Made by a program: the position numbers and the translations under genes. The notes under the pieces were generated by a model. That model made no database searches, was not told the origin of the DNA, and saw only the letters and a list, made by a program, of their open reading frames with translations. 59,281 nucleotides of DNA from the NCBI GenBank assembly GCA_021817905.1, contig JAKAFM010000004.1, forward strand, positions 1-59,281, given 5' to 3'. Shown piece by piece: positions 27,755 through 37,226 of the stretch (the stretch's first letter is position 1; the number at the start of each line of letters is the position of its first letter). The stretch comes from a bacterium (GTDB lineage Bacteria; Patescibacteriota; Microgenomatia; UBA12405).

Positions 27755-28741
27755 ATGGACAAAATATTTCCAGAAAAGCTTAAACAAGGTGATGAGGTAC
27801 GAATTATCACTCCTTCTAGATCTTTGGCAATAATTAGCAAAGAGAACAGAGAAAATGGAAACAAAAGATTTGCTGAATTGGGGCTAAAACTTTCATTTGG
27901 AAAACACGCGGAAGAAATTGATGATTTTGTTTCCTCATCAATTAAATCGAGAATAGAAGATTTACATAATGCTTTTTCTGACGAAAATGTTAAAGCCATT
28001 TTGACTGTAATTGGAGGATTTAATTCCAACCAACTTTTGAAATACATTGACTGGAATTTAATAAAAAATAACCCAAAAATCTTTTGTGGATTTTCTGATA
28101 TTACAGCTCTAAATAATGCAATTTTTGCAAAGACTAGCCTTGTTACATATTCTGGACCATTTTATTCAACTTTTGGACAAAAATTATATTTTGACTACAC
28201 CCTGGATTACTTCAAAAAATGTTTGATGTCAGAGGAATCTTTTGAGGTAAAGCCAAGCGATAATTGGAGCGAAGATGTGTGGTATAAGGATCAGAACAAC
28301 AGAAAGTTAGTTCAAAATCCAGGCTGGGTGATAATAAATGAAGGAAAAGCCGAAGGGACAATACTTGGTGATAATTTGTGTACTTTTAACTTACTCCAAG
28401 GAACGGAGTATTTTCCCGATTTATCCAATTCGATTCTATTTATCGAGGATGATGAAGAATCAGCCCCTCATAATTTTGACAGAGATTTACAGTCATTAAT
28501 TCATCTTCCGAATTTTCATAAAGTTAAAGGGATTGTGATAGGAAGATTCCAAAAAGCCAGCGAAATGACAAACGACCTGTTAATTCAAATTATAAAGTCT
28601 AAGAAAGAGTTAAATAATATTCCAGTGATTGCAAATTTGGACTTTGGTCATACAGATCCCAAAATGACTTTCCCGATCGGGGGAAATGTAAAAATATCCG
28701 CATCTAACTTAAAAGTTTCTATTATTATAACTAGCCACTAG
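27755..28741 (+). CDS. Peptidase S66 family (LD-carboxypeptidase / MccF-like)
   Basis: GFSDITALNNAIFAKTSLVTYSGP (Ser), SILFIEDDEESAPHNFDRDL (Glu), LDFGHTDPKMTFPIGG (His). Confidence 0.88.
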   Translation: MDKIFPEKLKQGDEVRIITPSRSLAIISKENRENGNKRFAELGLKLSFGKHAEEIDDFVSSSIKSRIEDLHNAFSDENVKAILTVIGGFNSNQLLKYIDWNLIKNNPKIFCGFSDITALNNAIFAKTSLVTYSGPFYSTFGQKLYFDYTLDYFKKCLMSEESFEVKPSDNWSEDVWYKDQNNRKLVQNPGWVIINEGKAEGTILGDNLCTFNLLQGTEYFPDLSNSILFIEDDEESAPHNFDRDLQSLIHLPNFHKVKGIVIGRFQKASEMTNDLLIQIIKSKKELNNIPVIANLDFGHTDPKMTFPIGGNVKISASNLKVSIIITSH

Positions 28742-28940
28742 TGTTTAATTGCTGTTTCTCGCGAACAAACCAACCATTCGAATTTTGTGTGAATAGTAAG
28801 TCTGTCAATATACCCTGGACATGCTGTATTTAACATCTTTTCAAACCCAGAACGTATCTGGTCAATATCCGGTGCGGGGGATCTTTCTTTATATTCTTCA
28901 AACTCAAACTCAATTTGGTACAGCCCTTCATCTGTAGACT
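28738..28940 (-). pseudogene. Truncated ORF remnant without start
   Basis: Minus-strand reading STDEGLYQIEFEFEEYKERSPAPDIDQIRSGFEKMLNTACPGYIDRLTIHTKFEWLVCSRETAIKH*, preceded by in-frame stop. Confidence 0.5.
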
Positions 28941-28950
28941 AATCTACTAA

Positions 28951-29207
28951 AGATGTGTCAAGTACCCTGTTTGGATGAATTTGTCGGGTGAGCAAGAGAT
29001 AATGGTTTTGAAAATGCTGAAATTGAAGATTTAACTGCGCGGGTATCTGTATCGGTAAATGCTATGGGGGATAATTCAGAAAAAAAGATTAGAGAAGGGG
29101 GTGAAGTGTCAAGCGTAATTGCACAAAGTAGGCGGGCCTGTGTGGCCACTCGAGACTTGTTGAAAGATGGACTTATGGGTTATTTTAGTTTATTACTTAC
29201 TAAATAG
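28951..29207 (+). pseudogene. Decayed ORF remnant with internal stop
   Basis: Plus-strand reading ...PCLDEFVG*ARDNGFENAEIEDLTARVSVSVNAMGDNSEKKIREGGEVSSVIAQSRRACVATRDLLKDGLMGYFSLLLTK*. Confidence 0.45.
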
Positions 29208-29358
29208 TAATAAAATATTTTATGATGTGTTTGAAGTGTCTTCTTTATCTTAATATTATGAGCATACTATTCTTACGAGTTATACTCACAGTAGCAGTGG
29301 TAAAGTTATCATTATTATAGGTAGTATATAGAGAATGGTTTTATATACATACCCGATG

Positions 29359-29431
29359 TGTAATATACATTATAGGCTCTTTAATTATTGATTTAAAGAC
29401 TCAAAAGAGGTAGAATGGCGGATATGAATGA
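29359..29431 (+). repeat. Conserved leader/promoter repeat, copy A
   Basis: gtaatatacattataggctctttaa-tattgattta...aatggcggatatga shared with copy B at 35149. Confidence 0.8.
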
Positions 29432-30992
29432 TGGAGAGAAGCTTATTCGTAAATTGTTAGTAGCTGCAACGTTAACAAGTGGTTTGGCGGCATGTGCTCC
29501 CCAACCCAAGGCAGCAACTCCAGAAATTGTTGGAGGAACGGTGACTCCGGTACCTAGTGCCACGGCTCCAGAAACAGCAACAGTAACTGCCAGCGGCACT
29601 CCCCAGGGTTTAGAGATCAGTCCGACGGTGGCTGCCTTAACGGCCACTCCTGAGTCAATAGAAACAGCCACTACAGTACCAAAGGCTTCGTTGGGAGCAG
29701 TGGAAGTTTTAGGAGCTGGTGATTCAACGATGCTGGGAATGGTTGATCAGGCCAGCTTACAAAAGATAGCTGAAAAGATGGGTCCGGGGGTCATTGTTTA
29801 CTTAAAGGCTGGAGTGCCAAGTGGAACAATTGAACAAGTGGGGAGTAACTATCAGGGAGTGATTACCCAAGTTCCCCAAGAGATAATGGTTACTGGGATA
29901 AGCTACTCTTTAAATCTGTCCAATAGTACTCCCTCTAAAGTAGTGGGGGCAGAGTATGTCTCGGCTGAGGGAAAGAAAATCACTTTGGATAATCAATGGT
30001 TAGCAAGCGGATTAAACTCGGCAGTGGATATAGTATATTATTTTCAAGATCAAAAGAACCCTGACCAGATAAAGGCAGGATTATTACTGAAGAATGGAGA
30101 GGTGGTAAAGGGGAATATTGATAAAGTGAAGGAGGCAGTAGATGTGGTTTCCGTTGACCAAATGGAGCCAATCGATGCCTCTAAAAACCCAGAAAAAATT
30201 GCGGCATTACCAGTCAAAACAGCGGTGGAAGCGTGGGTAAAGGGAAAAATCAGACCAGGAGTCGATCAAGGTATAACTAATGTAAATGCTACAAAATATA
30301 AAGATGGAACAGTAAGATTTGGTGTTATTGATACTGAGGACAATGTTATAAAGGGACAATTGTTAGCTACAAATGATTACATGCCGGCTATTATATTGGG
30401 ATTAGATAAAGCGACTGGTAATGGAATTGAAAATGTGGCGCTCGGAATAACGAGGAAAAACTTACAAGGAGAAGATGTTCAAATTGTACTACGGGTTCCT
30501 TTTGATACTTTTATGGACGTTGGTTATGTTGATAATAAGATAGATGCTTCGTCAAGAAAAAATATTACTGACAGGGCAGCATTTTCTGCTGTTTTAGATA
30601 CAAAAGTTGGTTCGGTGGCTTTAGTCGGCTATCTACGAAAATTTGTACCCGGGGTATTTTTAAATGTAATTGAAGTTAAAAAGGTAAATACATCATATAT
30701 TGATAATGATCCAACTATGCAAAAAGAACCGGAAGATGTGCGTAATTGGGCTAAATTGATGCTCATACTTGATGCAAATGCAGGTAAAGATGTTTCTGGT
30801 TACACAGTTCCAGTTTTGATTGATAAGGCACAAAAACAAGTACAACAATATAAAACATTTGATTTACTTTCAGGATTTTTTACTGGAAAAACGGACAAAA
30901 TTCCTGATGGAGATATTATTTTACCAAATTCAACGGTAACAAAGCTTAATTTGAAAAATATCAGTATTGCTGTTCCACACGAAGGTTCATAA
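29424..30992 (+). CDS. Lipoprotein with Thr/Pro/Ala-rich linker, paralog A (track start 29415)
   Basis: KLIRKLLVAATLTSGLAAC lipobox; ASLGAVEVLGAGDST shared with paralog at 35205. Confidence 0.75.
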   Translation: MNDGEKLIRKLLVAATLTSGLAACAPQPKAATPEIVGGTVTPVPSATAPETATVTASGTPQGLEISPTVAALTATPESIETATTVPKASLGAVEVLGAGDSTMLGMVDQASLQKIAEKMGPGVIVYLKAGVPSGTIEQVGSNYQGVITQVPQEIMVTGISYSLNLSNSTPSKVVGAEYVSAEGKKITLDNQWLASGLNSAVDIVYYFQDQKNPDQIKAGLLLKNGEVVKGNIDKVKEAVDVVSVDQMEPIDASKNPEKIAALPVKTAVEAWVKGKIRPGVDQGITNVNATKYKDGTVRFGVIDTEDNVIKGQLLATNDYMPAIILGLDKATGNGIENVALGITRKNLQGEDVQIVLRVPFDTFMDVGYVDNKIDASSRKNITDRAAFSAVLDTKVGSVALVGYLRKFVPGVFLNVIEVKKVNTSYIDNDPTMQKEPEDVRNWAKLMLILDANAGKDVSGYTVPVLIDKAQKQVQQYKTFDLLSGFFTGKTDKIPDGDIILPNSTVTKLNLKNISIAVPHEGS

Positions 30993-31034
30993 AGCATTGT
31001 TATCGAGCGGAATATATTATATTCTTACATATAT

Positions 31035-31631
31035 ATGTTCCGGAAGGTTATGGTTTTCGTTGTCGTTCTAGTTGTTGGATTTGTTGTTTATTGGCTATTT
31101 TCTTCACCTTCAAAACATACTAATGCTCAAATAAATGATTGTAATGGTCAGTTTGCTTTAGACAAAACTGTAAAGTCTTGTGGTTTGGTTAGCTTGTCAA
31201 ATAATACTACTAATTATTATGTTGGAATATTAAAGTCTGTAAGAAAAAGTGGTACAAGTTATTATTTGGATCTTGATGTTGGTAGAGTTATTCCGCTTAG
31301 TTTCTTAATATTTGATTCTATAGGGGTTCATACTGGCAGTGATGTAAAATCACCCACAATCATTAAGGCAGACATAATTGCTCAACTTAAGCCGTATATT
31401 GGTCAAAAAATAACATTACTTTCCCCAAATGGAAAGAGTTTTGCGAGTGTATTGAATTCTCTTTTACCAAAAATTCCGCTTACTCAGTCTATTGGGGTAA
31501 GAAATATGATAGGCTATTTAAATCAGTGTGATGGTGAAATGTCAGAAATGAAGACGGGGGATGTAGTTTATACTTATGGTTTTTTAAAAACCGGCTGTAA
31601 TCTACTGGTAAATGATATATATGTTAACTAA
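31035..31631 (+). CDS. Small N-terminally anchored hypothetical protein, module A
   Basis: MFRKVMVFVVVLVVGFVVYWLF; same position in module as 36689..37225. Confidence 0.65.
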   Translation: MFRKVMVFVVVLVVGFVVYWLFSSPSKHTNAQINDCNGQFALDKTVKSCGLVSLSNNTTNYYVGILKSVRKSGTSYYLDLDVGRVIPLSFLIFDSIGVHTGSDVKSPTIIKADIIAQLKPYIGQKITLLSPNGKSFASVLNSLLPKIPLTQSIGVRNMIGYLNQCDGEMSEMKTGDVVYTYGFLKTGCNLLVNDIYVN

Positions 31632-34600
31632 GTTTGTAAGATTTGGGTTAGTATTTTTATTTTTTCTATTTTTATTTAAATTGTCTGTTTTTGCAAGTTA
31701 TTGTTCTGGAAAAACTACCTGGAATAATAGTTATAATACTTGCGACAGTCTTGGATATGGGGGTTATGTATATTGTAATAGTCATTCGTCTGGTCAATCG
31801 GCTAGCTGTGGAGGTACTAGTACAAATTGTGGTTCATTTGTAATGATTTGTTCTGACTCGTGCAGTGTTAACCAGAGTCAAACGGCGTGTAATATAACTA
31901 GTAATGGATGTGTTCAAAATTGGCAATCATCAAATTGCAGTTCGTGTACTTCAAACTGCAGTAATCCTGGTTCTCATTGCGGTAGTTTTTCTGATGGTTG
32001 CGGAGGATGGTGTACTGGAACACTGACGTGTACTGGTGGCCAAACATGTCAAAACGATAGCTGCGCTTGCCCAAGTGGACAATGTACTGTAAATGGGCAA
32101 TGTACGGCACCTAGCTGTGGTTCGTGGGGTTCGTGTTCAACGGGGTGTGGCAATCATACCCAAACAAGAACAGAAGTCTGCGGAGGCTGCGGTGGGGTTT
32201 TGTCACAGGGTTGCGGGGCCTGCACCGAATGCCAGACCTGCACCCGACAGTGTGGTCAGAGTAAAGATTGTGGAGGCAGCTGTGCCCAAGGTTATGAATG
32301 TACCAATCCCCTGGCGCCGACTAACCCGATTCCTAACAATGCCACTAGTTCACCTTTGGTAATCGCGACTCCAAATATTACTTTACAGTGGAGCGATCCG
32401 GCCAACACGGCTCCGCCTTATAATTTTGATAATTTTGTAGTTAGTGCTGACGGGGCGGTGGTGGGAACATTACCAAACACTCAACATAGTTTTCTTTTCC
32501 CGGCGTCGGGAAGTATGGTTGGTAACCATAAGTATGGCTGGACCGTACAGACGTACAAGGCTGCAAATTGTAATGGTTTGGGATGTGGGGCTAATGGCTA
32601 TAGTCCGGCGGTGGGAGGCTATTTTTGTTACCAAGTGACTCCGGGGGCACCGACCATGGCTAATGGCAATGGAGTAAGCGCCAGTAGCCCGTATGGTTTT
32701 CCGAACACGACCACGGCAAATTTAACTTGGAATTTGGATGAAACTAATCACAGTGCCACGATTAAATATGAAGTGCAAGTGCTTGATTCGTCGGGGAGCA
32801 CGATTTTAGCTTCAACAACAACGACCAATGCAACGATTAACACCTATAGTTTCACTGGTTCTAAGGGGGTGGTCTATAGTTGGAAGGTGCGAGCACTTTC
32901 AACTTCCTGTACCGGAGTGGCATTGCAAGGCCCATGGACAACTGGTTACTTTATCTTTGCAACGCCGCCGATTTTTAATGACTTTAATATTTATAGTGTG
33001 ACGGATACGATGACTAACGGTTATCATGATGGGTCGTTGGTGGCACCTCAAAATACCAGCATTGGTTTTAGTGGAAACCAGATTTGTCAGCAGCCATTCC
33101 AAATGTCAACACACCCGCGAAGTGTTTCGTTTCGAGTAGGGGTCGTTGATAATAGTGGTATTACTAGTATTTCAGAAATTGACATGAGGTTTGTTAACCG
33201 GAGTACCGGGACAGTTTACACTACGGCGAAATTAACTGGTATGGATACGGGTAGTCTTGCTTACAGCTCAACACCCAACATTGGACTTACTTTCTATGAG
33301 ACGCCACACACGATTACGGTAGGGACAACCGAAGTTCAAGCGATTTTCCCATTAACTTTTCCTGATAACTTTAATCCTTTAAATTATGAAATTAATGTTT
33401 GGGCAGTAGATAAATATGGGTTGACAATTGTTAATGGCGGAGGGTCAACACCTGTCCCGCCGGCAACTACCTGTACGGGAATTATGTATTACCTCAGTCC
33501 AGCTTCGCCGGAAAATCCTAATACATCGGTTAATGTTAATATTGACCGGTCAACAGCAACCAGTTGTAGCGGAAATTGGAATAATGTGGGCTTTTTGCTT
33601 GACGGAGTGTCACTGCCGGGAGGGTCGATAGGTTATCTGGACGGCTCAAATACTGGCAGTGGTTATCATTGGCCGATAAATAGTGGTGCGGTTGGAACTC
33701 ATACCATTCAATTTACGGTAAACAACGGAGCTTGTACGTGTAATCCAAATTACTTTTTAACCGTGTCACCGCTGACAGCTGATGGCTGGGTTGATGCTAA
33801 TCGAACCTTTAAATCATGGAGTTGTGCCGTGGCAGTATCGGGTGATGTTTACGATGCCAGTGCCTATTCCTTTACTGACCTGACCAGTTGTTTGAGCAGT
33901 ATTTACACCCCAACCAACTTGTATAGCCAAAACCCGAGTATGTTTAAGACACTGGATTGGCAACAGAACGGAACTAGTTCGAACACCAGTACGACAATTA
34001 GTAATATTTCCCATTATGTAGTTAACGTTGGCTTGACTTGGGGATATCAATATTTGCCACTTTTTAATGCCGATAGCGATATGCCGGGATTAAACCAACA
34101 TATGCGGGTATCAGATACTGGAACCAATGGGGCACCATCACCAGTAACGAATCTTTGTTGGGCGAGTAGTTTTAGTCCATCAATTTTGGATTTGCGAGGG
34201 GCAGTTGGAAGTCAATTTGTGGTCAATCCTTATGCGGATAATCCCAGCGCACAAGTTGACTTTGCGGGAATTAGGAATCAGGATCCATGGTTTCAAGCGG
34301 TTGGCGGTGGAATCCAATCGGATGGAGTGTTGCATAGTGCGGTGCCCGTAACTTGTAGTGTCAGTAATGCCTCAACTCCAGGGAGTTGTTTGCCGGCATT
34401 ATCGATTAGCAGTGCCGGTAATTTGGATAGCGGGGTGGTTACCGGTAAGAGTGGAATTACTAATACTAATGGTTGTGCCACCAACCAATGCTTCAACGGC
34501 TACCCTTCACCAGACCGAAACTGGAGTGTTGCTGGCGCTAATGTTTCAACTGTGGCTAGTGTGGACTATAACAAACTTATTAATCAACTGTATTACCAAT

Positions 34601-35061
34601 CGGGTATTGGATCGACGATGATTTTCAACAGTAATCCCAGTGCTAATACCAATGCCTGGCAAACTATTATTGCGGATCCTAATTATGCCCATCAAGTTTT
34701 GTTTATTGATACTTTAGGCCAGGGATTAACGATTTCTAGTGACTTGACGCTACCGGCTAATTCGTATTCAGTCATGGTGGTTAATGGTGATATTACCGTT
34801 GACCCATCAGTTTCCCGACTGGATGGTATCCTGGTCTCTACGGGAACTATTGCTATCGGAGGGAAAGCTCCCACCGATAATCAACTGGTCATCAACGGAT
34901 CATTGTTTGGCAAGACACTTTCGTTTACCAGAAGCTATACGACGGCTTCTCTTAATAATACCCAACCGGCAGTAAAGATTAACTACCAACCGGGATACAT
35001 GATATTATTACCTCAGAAAGTATTTAGAAATGTGGGCGCTTGGTCACAGGGAGCGCAGTAA
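31621..35061 (+). CDS. Giant secreted Cys-rich protein, paralog A
   Basis: Signal peptide MLTKFVRFGLVFLFFLFLFKLSVFA; Cys-rich N-terminal third; Fn3-like segments; C-terminus shared with 37227..40220. Confidence 0.8.
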   Translation: MLTKFVRFGLVFLFFLFLFKLSVFASYCSGKTTWNNSYNTCDSLGYGGYVYCNSHSSGQSASCGGTSTNCGSFVMICSDSCSVNQSQTACNITSNGCVQNWQSSNCSSCTSNCSNPGSHCGSFSDGCGGWCTGTLTCTGGQTCQNDSCACPSGQCTVNGQCTAPSCGSWGSCSTGCGNHTQTRTEVCGGCGGVLSQGCGACTECQTCTRQCGQSKDCGGSCAQGYECTNPLAPTNPIPNNATSSPLVIATPNITLQWSDPANTAPPYNFDNFVVSADGAVVGTLPNTQHSFLFPASGSMVGNHKYGWTVQTYKAANCNGLGCGANGYSPAVGGYFCYQVTPGAPTMANGNGVSASSPYGFPNTTTANLTWNLDETNHSATIKYEVQVLDSSGSTILASTTTTNATINTYSFTGSKGVVYSWKVRALSTSCTGVALQGPWTTGYFIFATPPIFNDFNIYSVTDTMTNGYHDGSLVAPQNTSIGFSGNQICQQPFQMSTHPRSVSFRVGVVDNSGITSISEIDMRFVNRSTGTVYTTAKLTGMDTGSLAYSSTPNIGLTFYETPHTITVGTTEVQAIFPLTFPDNFNPLNYEINVWAVDKYGLTIVNGGGSTPVPPATTCTGIMYYLSPASPENPNTSVNVNIDRSTATSCSGNWNNVGFLLDGVSLPGGSIGYLDGSNTGSGYHWPINSGAVGTHTIQFTVNNGACTCNPNYFLTVSPLTADGWVDANRTFKSWSCAVAVSGDVYDASAYSFTDLTSCLSSIYTPTNLYSQNPSMFKTLDWQQNGTSSNTSTTISNISHYVVNVGLTWGYQYLPLFNADSDMPGLNQHMRVSDTGTNGAPSPVTNLCWASSFSPSILDLRGAVGSQFVVNPYADNPSAQVDFAGIRNQDPWFQAVGGGIQSDGVLHSAVPVTCSVSNASTPGSCLPALSISSAGNLDSGVVTGKSGITNTNGCATNQCFNGYPSPDRNWSVAGANVSTVASVDYNKLINQLYYQSGIGSTMIFNSNPSANTNAWQTIIADPNYAHQVLFIDTLGQGLTISSDLTLPANSYSVMVVNGDITVDPSVSRLDGILVSTGTIAIGGKAPTDNQLVINGSLFGKTLSFTRSYTTASLNNTQPAVKINYQPGYMILLPQKVFRNVGAWSQGAQ
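34873..35001 (+). repeat. Near-identical 129-nt 3' block, copy A
   Basis: accgataatcaactggtcatcaacgg...gggatacatg; 2 mismatches versus 40032-40160 by manual alignment. Confidence 0.85.
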
Positions 35062-35148
35062 AGAATCGTATTATAAGATGGTAAATAATAATATTTGTTA
35101 GGTATTTTAGACGGTATATACGGATATACTTTATCTACATATTTGATA

Positions 35149-35221
35149 TGTAATATACATTATAGGCTCTTTAAATATTGATTTAGAAGCCTAAAAGGGG
35201 TACAATGGCGGATATGAGTAA
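35149..35221 (+). repeat. Conserved leader/promoter repeat, copy B
   Basis: Same block as 29359-29431, offset 5790 bp. Confidence 0.8.
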
Positions 35222-36644
35222 TGTGGATCGTGATAGCTCACCTAAGCCCCTGACTAAAATATCCAGAAGGGATTTTTTAAGAATTGGGATGGTAGCAGGC
35301 GCCGGGACAGTATTAGCGGCTTGTGAAGCAGTCCAGAAAAAAATTACTCCAGTGGCTCAATTCATAGATACGGCTACTCCAAAAGCATCAGCAACTGAAA
35401 AAGCATCAGCAACTCCTCAGCCAGCAGCATCAGCAACCGCAGCAAAAGTCATAGAAACAGCCACTCCAGTACCAACCGCTTCTTTGGGAGCAGTGGAAGT
35501 TTTAGGAGCTGGTGATTCAACACCACTAGGGATAGTTGATCAGGCAAGCTTACAAACAATAACGGAAAAGATGGGAGCCGGAGTGACGGTCTATTTGGAA
35601 GCTGATAAACCAAGTGGGACTATTGCCCAAGCAGGAAATGACTATCAAGGAACTATTTCACAAGTGCCAAAGGAGCTAATGGTTAAAGGGATAAAGTATG
35701 CTTTACAGTTATCAAACACACCATCAAAGACACCCGGGATTAACTATCTGTCAACTGATGGGAAGAATACCTCATTAACACTAGACAATCAGTGGGGAGG
35801 TTCTGGTTTGAACGCAGCTGTGAAGACAGTTTTCTTATATCAAACAACCGATAAACCAGATGAAGTTCTGGCAGCAATTGCTTTAAATAATGGAGAGGTG
35901 GTTAAGGGGAATAGTAATAAAGTGAGAGAGGGGCAAGCTACAGCTGAGGCGACAGCGGTAACAGAATTTACGAATGCGCAATTGAGTGAGATATTGTCTC
36001 ACAAAGATGAACATGGTTATTTTAATGACCCACACTGGGTTGAGGCATTACAACAAATTACAGCTCCATTAGGGGGAAAGGATGCTTTAACTTGGATAAA
36101 GAATATAAATACCTTAGCTAAACCAAATTTTGATAATGATGCGTGGTTGAAGGTTAAAGGAAAAAGTAGAAATTTTGGTGGTTATACGCCGGTTAAGTTT
36201 GATACACCTGGAGTTTATTACAATGCAGATGGCGTTACTCCCGTTGGATTTGTTGGTAACATAGAAGGTTTAGTGAAAGGTATGGATACTAAATTAGGTG
36301 GTATTGATAATAATTATGGCGGAATGTTAGTATCGTTTAGTAAAGATGATATGGTGCATACGCTGGTCTTTGCTCCTGATTCTTTTGGAATAAATAATAT
36401 TTCTTTTTTTGATGCAAATAAGCAGAAATATGTACCTGATCGTGATATCCAGAACATGATGAACTTGTACAAAAGTATTGGTGATATTTTGCTTAACAAA
36501 CCTTGTTATGTCATTGCTACCGGTAGAGGAATGATTCCGATCTTACATGAGATTGTTATGGCTTCTCAAGTACAAGCAATAACAGGAGTAGACTTAAAGG
36601 AACTTAAGGATAGGTATGGAGTGTCCACACATATACGTGAGTAA
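35214..36644 (+). CDS. Lipoprotein with Thr/Pro/Ala-rich linker, paralog B, Tat-type signal (track start 35205)
   Basis: SRRDFLRIGMVAGAGTVLAAC (twin Arg + lipobox); ASLGAVEVLGAGDSTPLGIVDQASLQ. Confidence 0.78.
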   Translation: MSNVDRDSSPKPLTKISRRDFLRIGMVAGAGTVLAACEAVQKKITPVAQFIDTATPKASATEKASATPQPAASATAAKVIETATPVPTASLGAVEVLGAGDSTPLGIVDQASLQTITEKMGAGVTVYLEADKPSGTIAQAGNDYQGTISQVPKELMVKGIKYALQLSNTPSKTPGINYLSTDGKNTSLTLDNQWGGSGLNAAVKTVFLYQTTDKPDEVLAAIALNNGEVVKGNSNKVREGQATAEATAVTEFTNAQLSEILSHKDEHGYFNDPHWVEALQQITAPLGGKDALTWIKNINTLAKPNFDNDAWLKVKGKSRNFGGYTPVKFDTPGVYYNADGVTPVGFVGNIEGLVKGMDTKLGGIDNNYGGMLVSFSKDDMVHTLVFAPDSFGINNISFFDANKQKYVPDRDIQNMMNLYKSIGDILLNKPCYVIATGRGMIPILHEIVMASQVQAITGVDLKELKDRYGVSTHIRE

Positions 36645-36688
36645 TCGTTGAGTTGTGGTGAGTGTAGATAAAATTATATACTGTTTAG

Positions 36689-37225
36689 ATGAAGCTTTAT
36701 TTTGTCGGGGCTGTGGTTGTAATAATTATTGCCATGTCTTTGTTTGTGGCTTCTCGGTTTTCAAATGATGGTTCTCAAATAATTTATCAGACTACTGGTT
36801 TGAGGTCCTATGATTTGGGTGGAGTGGGAATTTTAAAAAATGCCAATGGGGTTCCTTATTTATTTAAAGGGTTTCTTGAAAGTTGGAATGTTGACGGTAA
36901 CGGAGACATTGTAGTTAAGGCAAGTAGCGGATCTGGGCAAACATTTGAAGGGGTCGTAAAATTGAATCCCAATTTAGGTTTTCAGACACTCTTATTTGAT
37001 GAACAACTGACAAGGTTATTAAACAGCCCGTATGAGATGACCAAAATGGGTAAAATGAGCGATTTGAGCAGGAGCCAGTTAGTCGGAATTTTGAAAACGG
37101 GCCGTTTTATGGCTTTTGGATATGCTCTTCAATTAATAAACAATACCAACGTGAACATTATTATGGAAAACGACAGGCCGGTGATTCGCACTTGTTATAT
37201 TAGAAGTTATGGTAAATTGTTATAG
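36689..37225 (+). CDS. Small N-terminally anchored hypothetical protein, module B
   Basis: MKLYFVGAVVVIIIAMSLFVASRF; TATACT 6 nt before ATG. Confidence 0.65.
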   Translation: MKLYFVGAVVVIIIAMSLFVASRFSNDGSQIIYQTTGLRSYDLGGVGILKNANGVPYLFKGFLESWNVDGNGDIVVKASSGSGQTFEGVVKLNPNLGFQTLLFDEQLTRLLNSPYEMTKMGKMSDLSRSQLVGILKTGRFMAFGYALQLINNTNVNIIMENDRPVIRTCYIRSYGKLL

Positions 37226-37226
37226 T

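Noticed and set aside
28958-29149. Minus-strand 63-aa ORF
   Set aside because: Antisense to a better plus-strand (decayed) reading; no recognisable motif or promoter.
19662-29400. Mobile element (transposon, integron or prophage) carrying the cluster
   Set aside because: No transposase, integrase, terminal inverted repeats or tRNA target recognised by eye; only decay at the right border.
31898-34975. Several 60-90 aa ORFs within the giant Cys-rich gene
   Set aside because: Alternative frames of a continuous 1149-codon ORF with a close paralog in the same frame.
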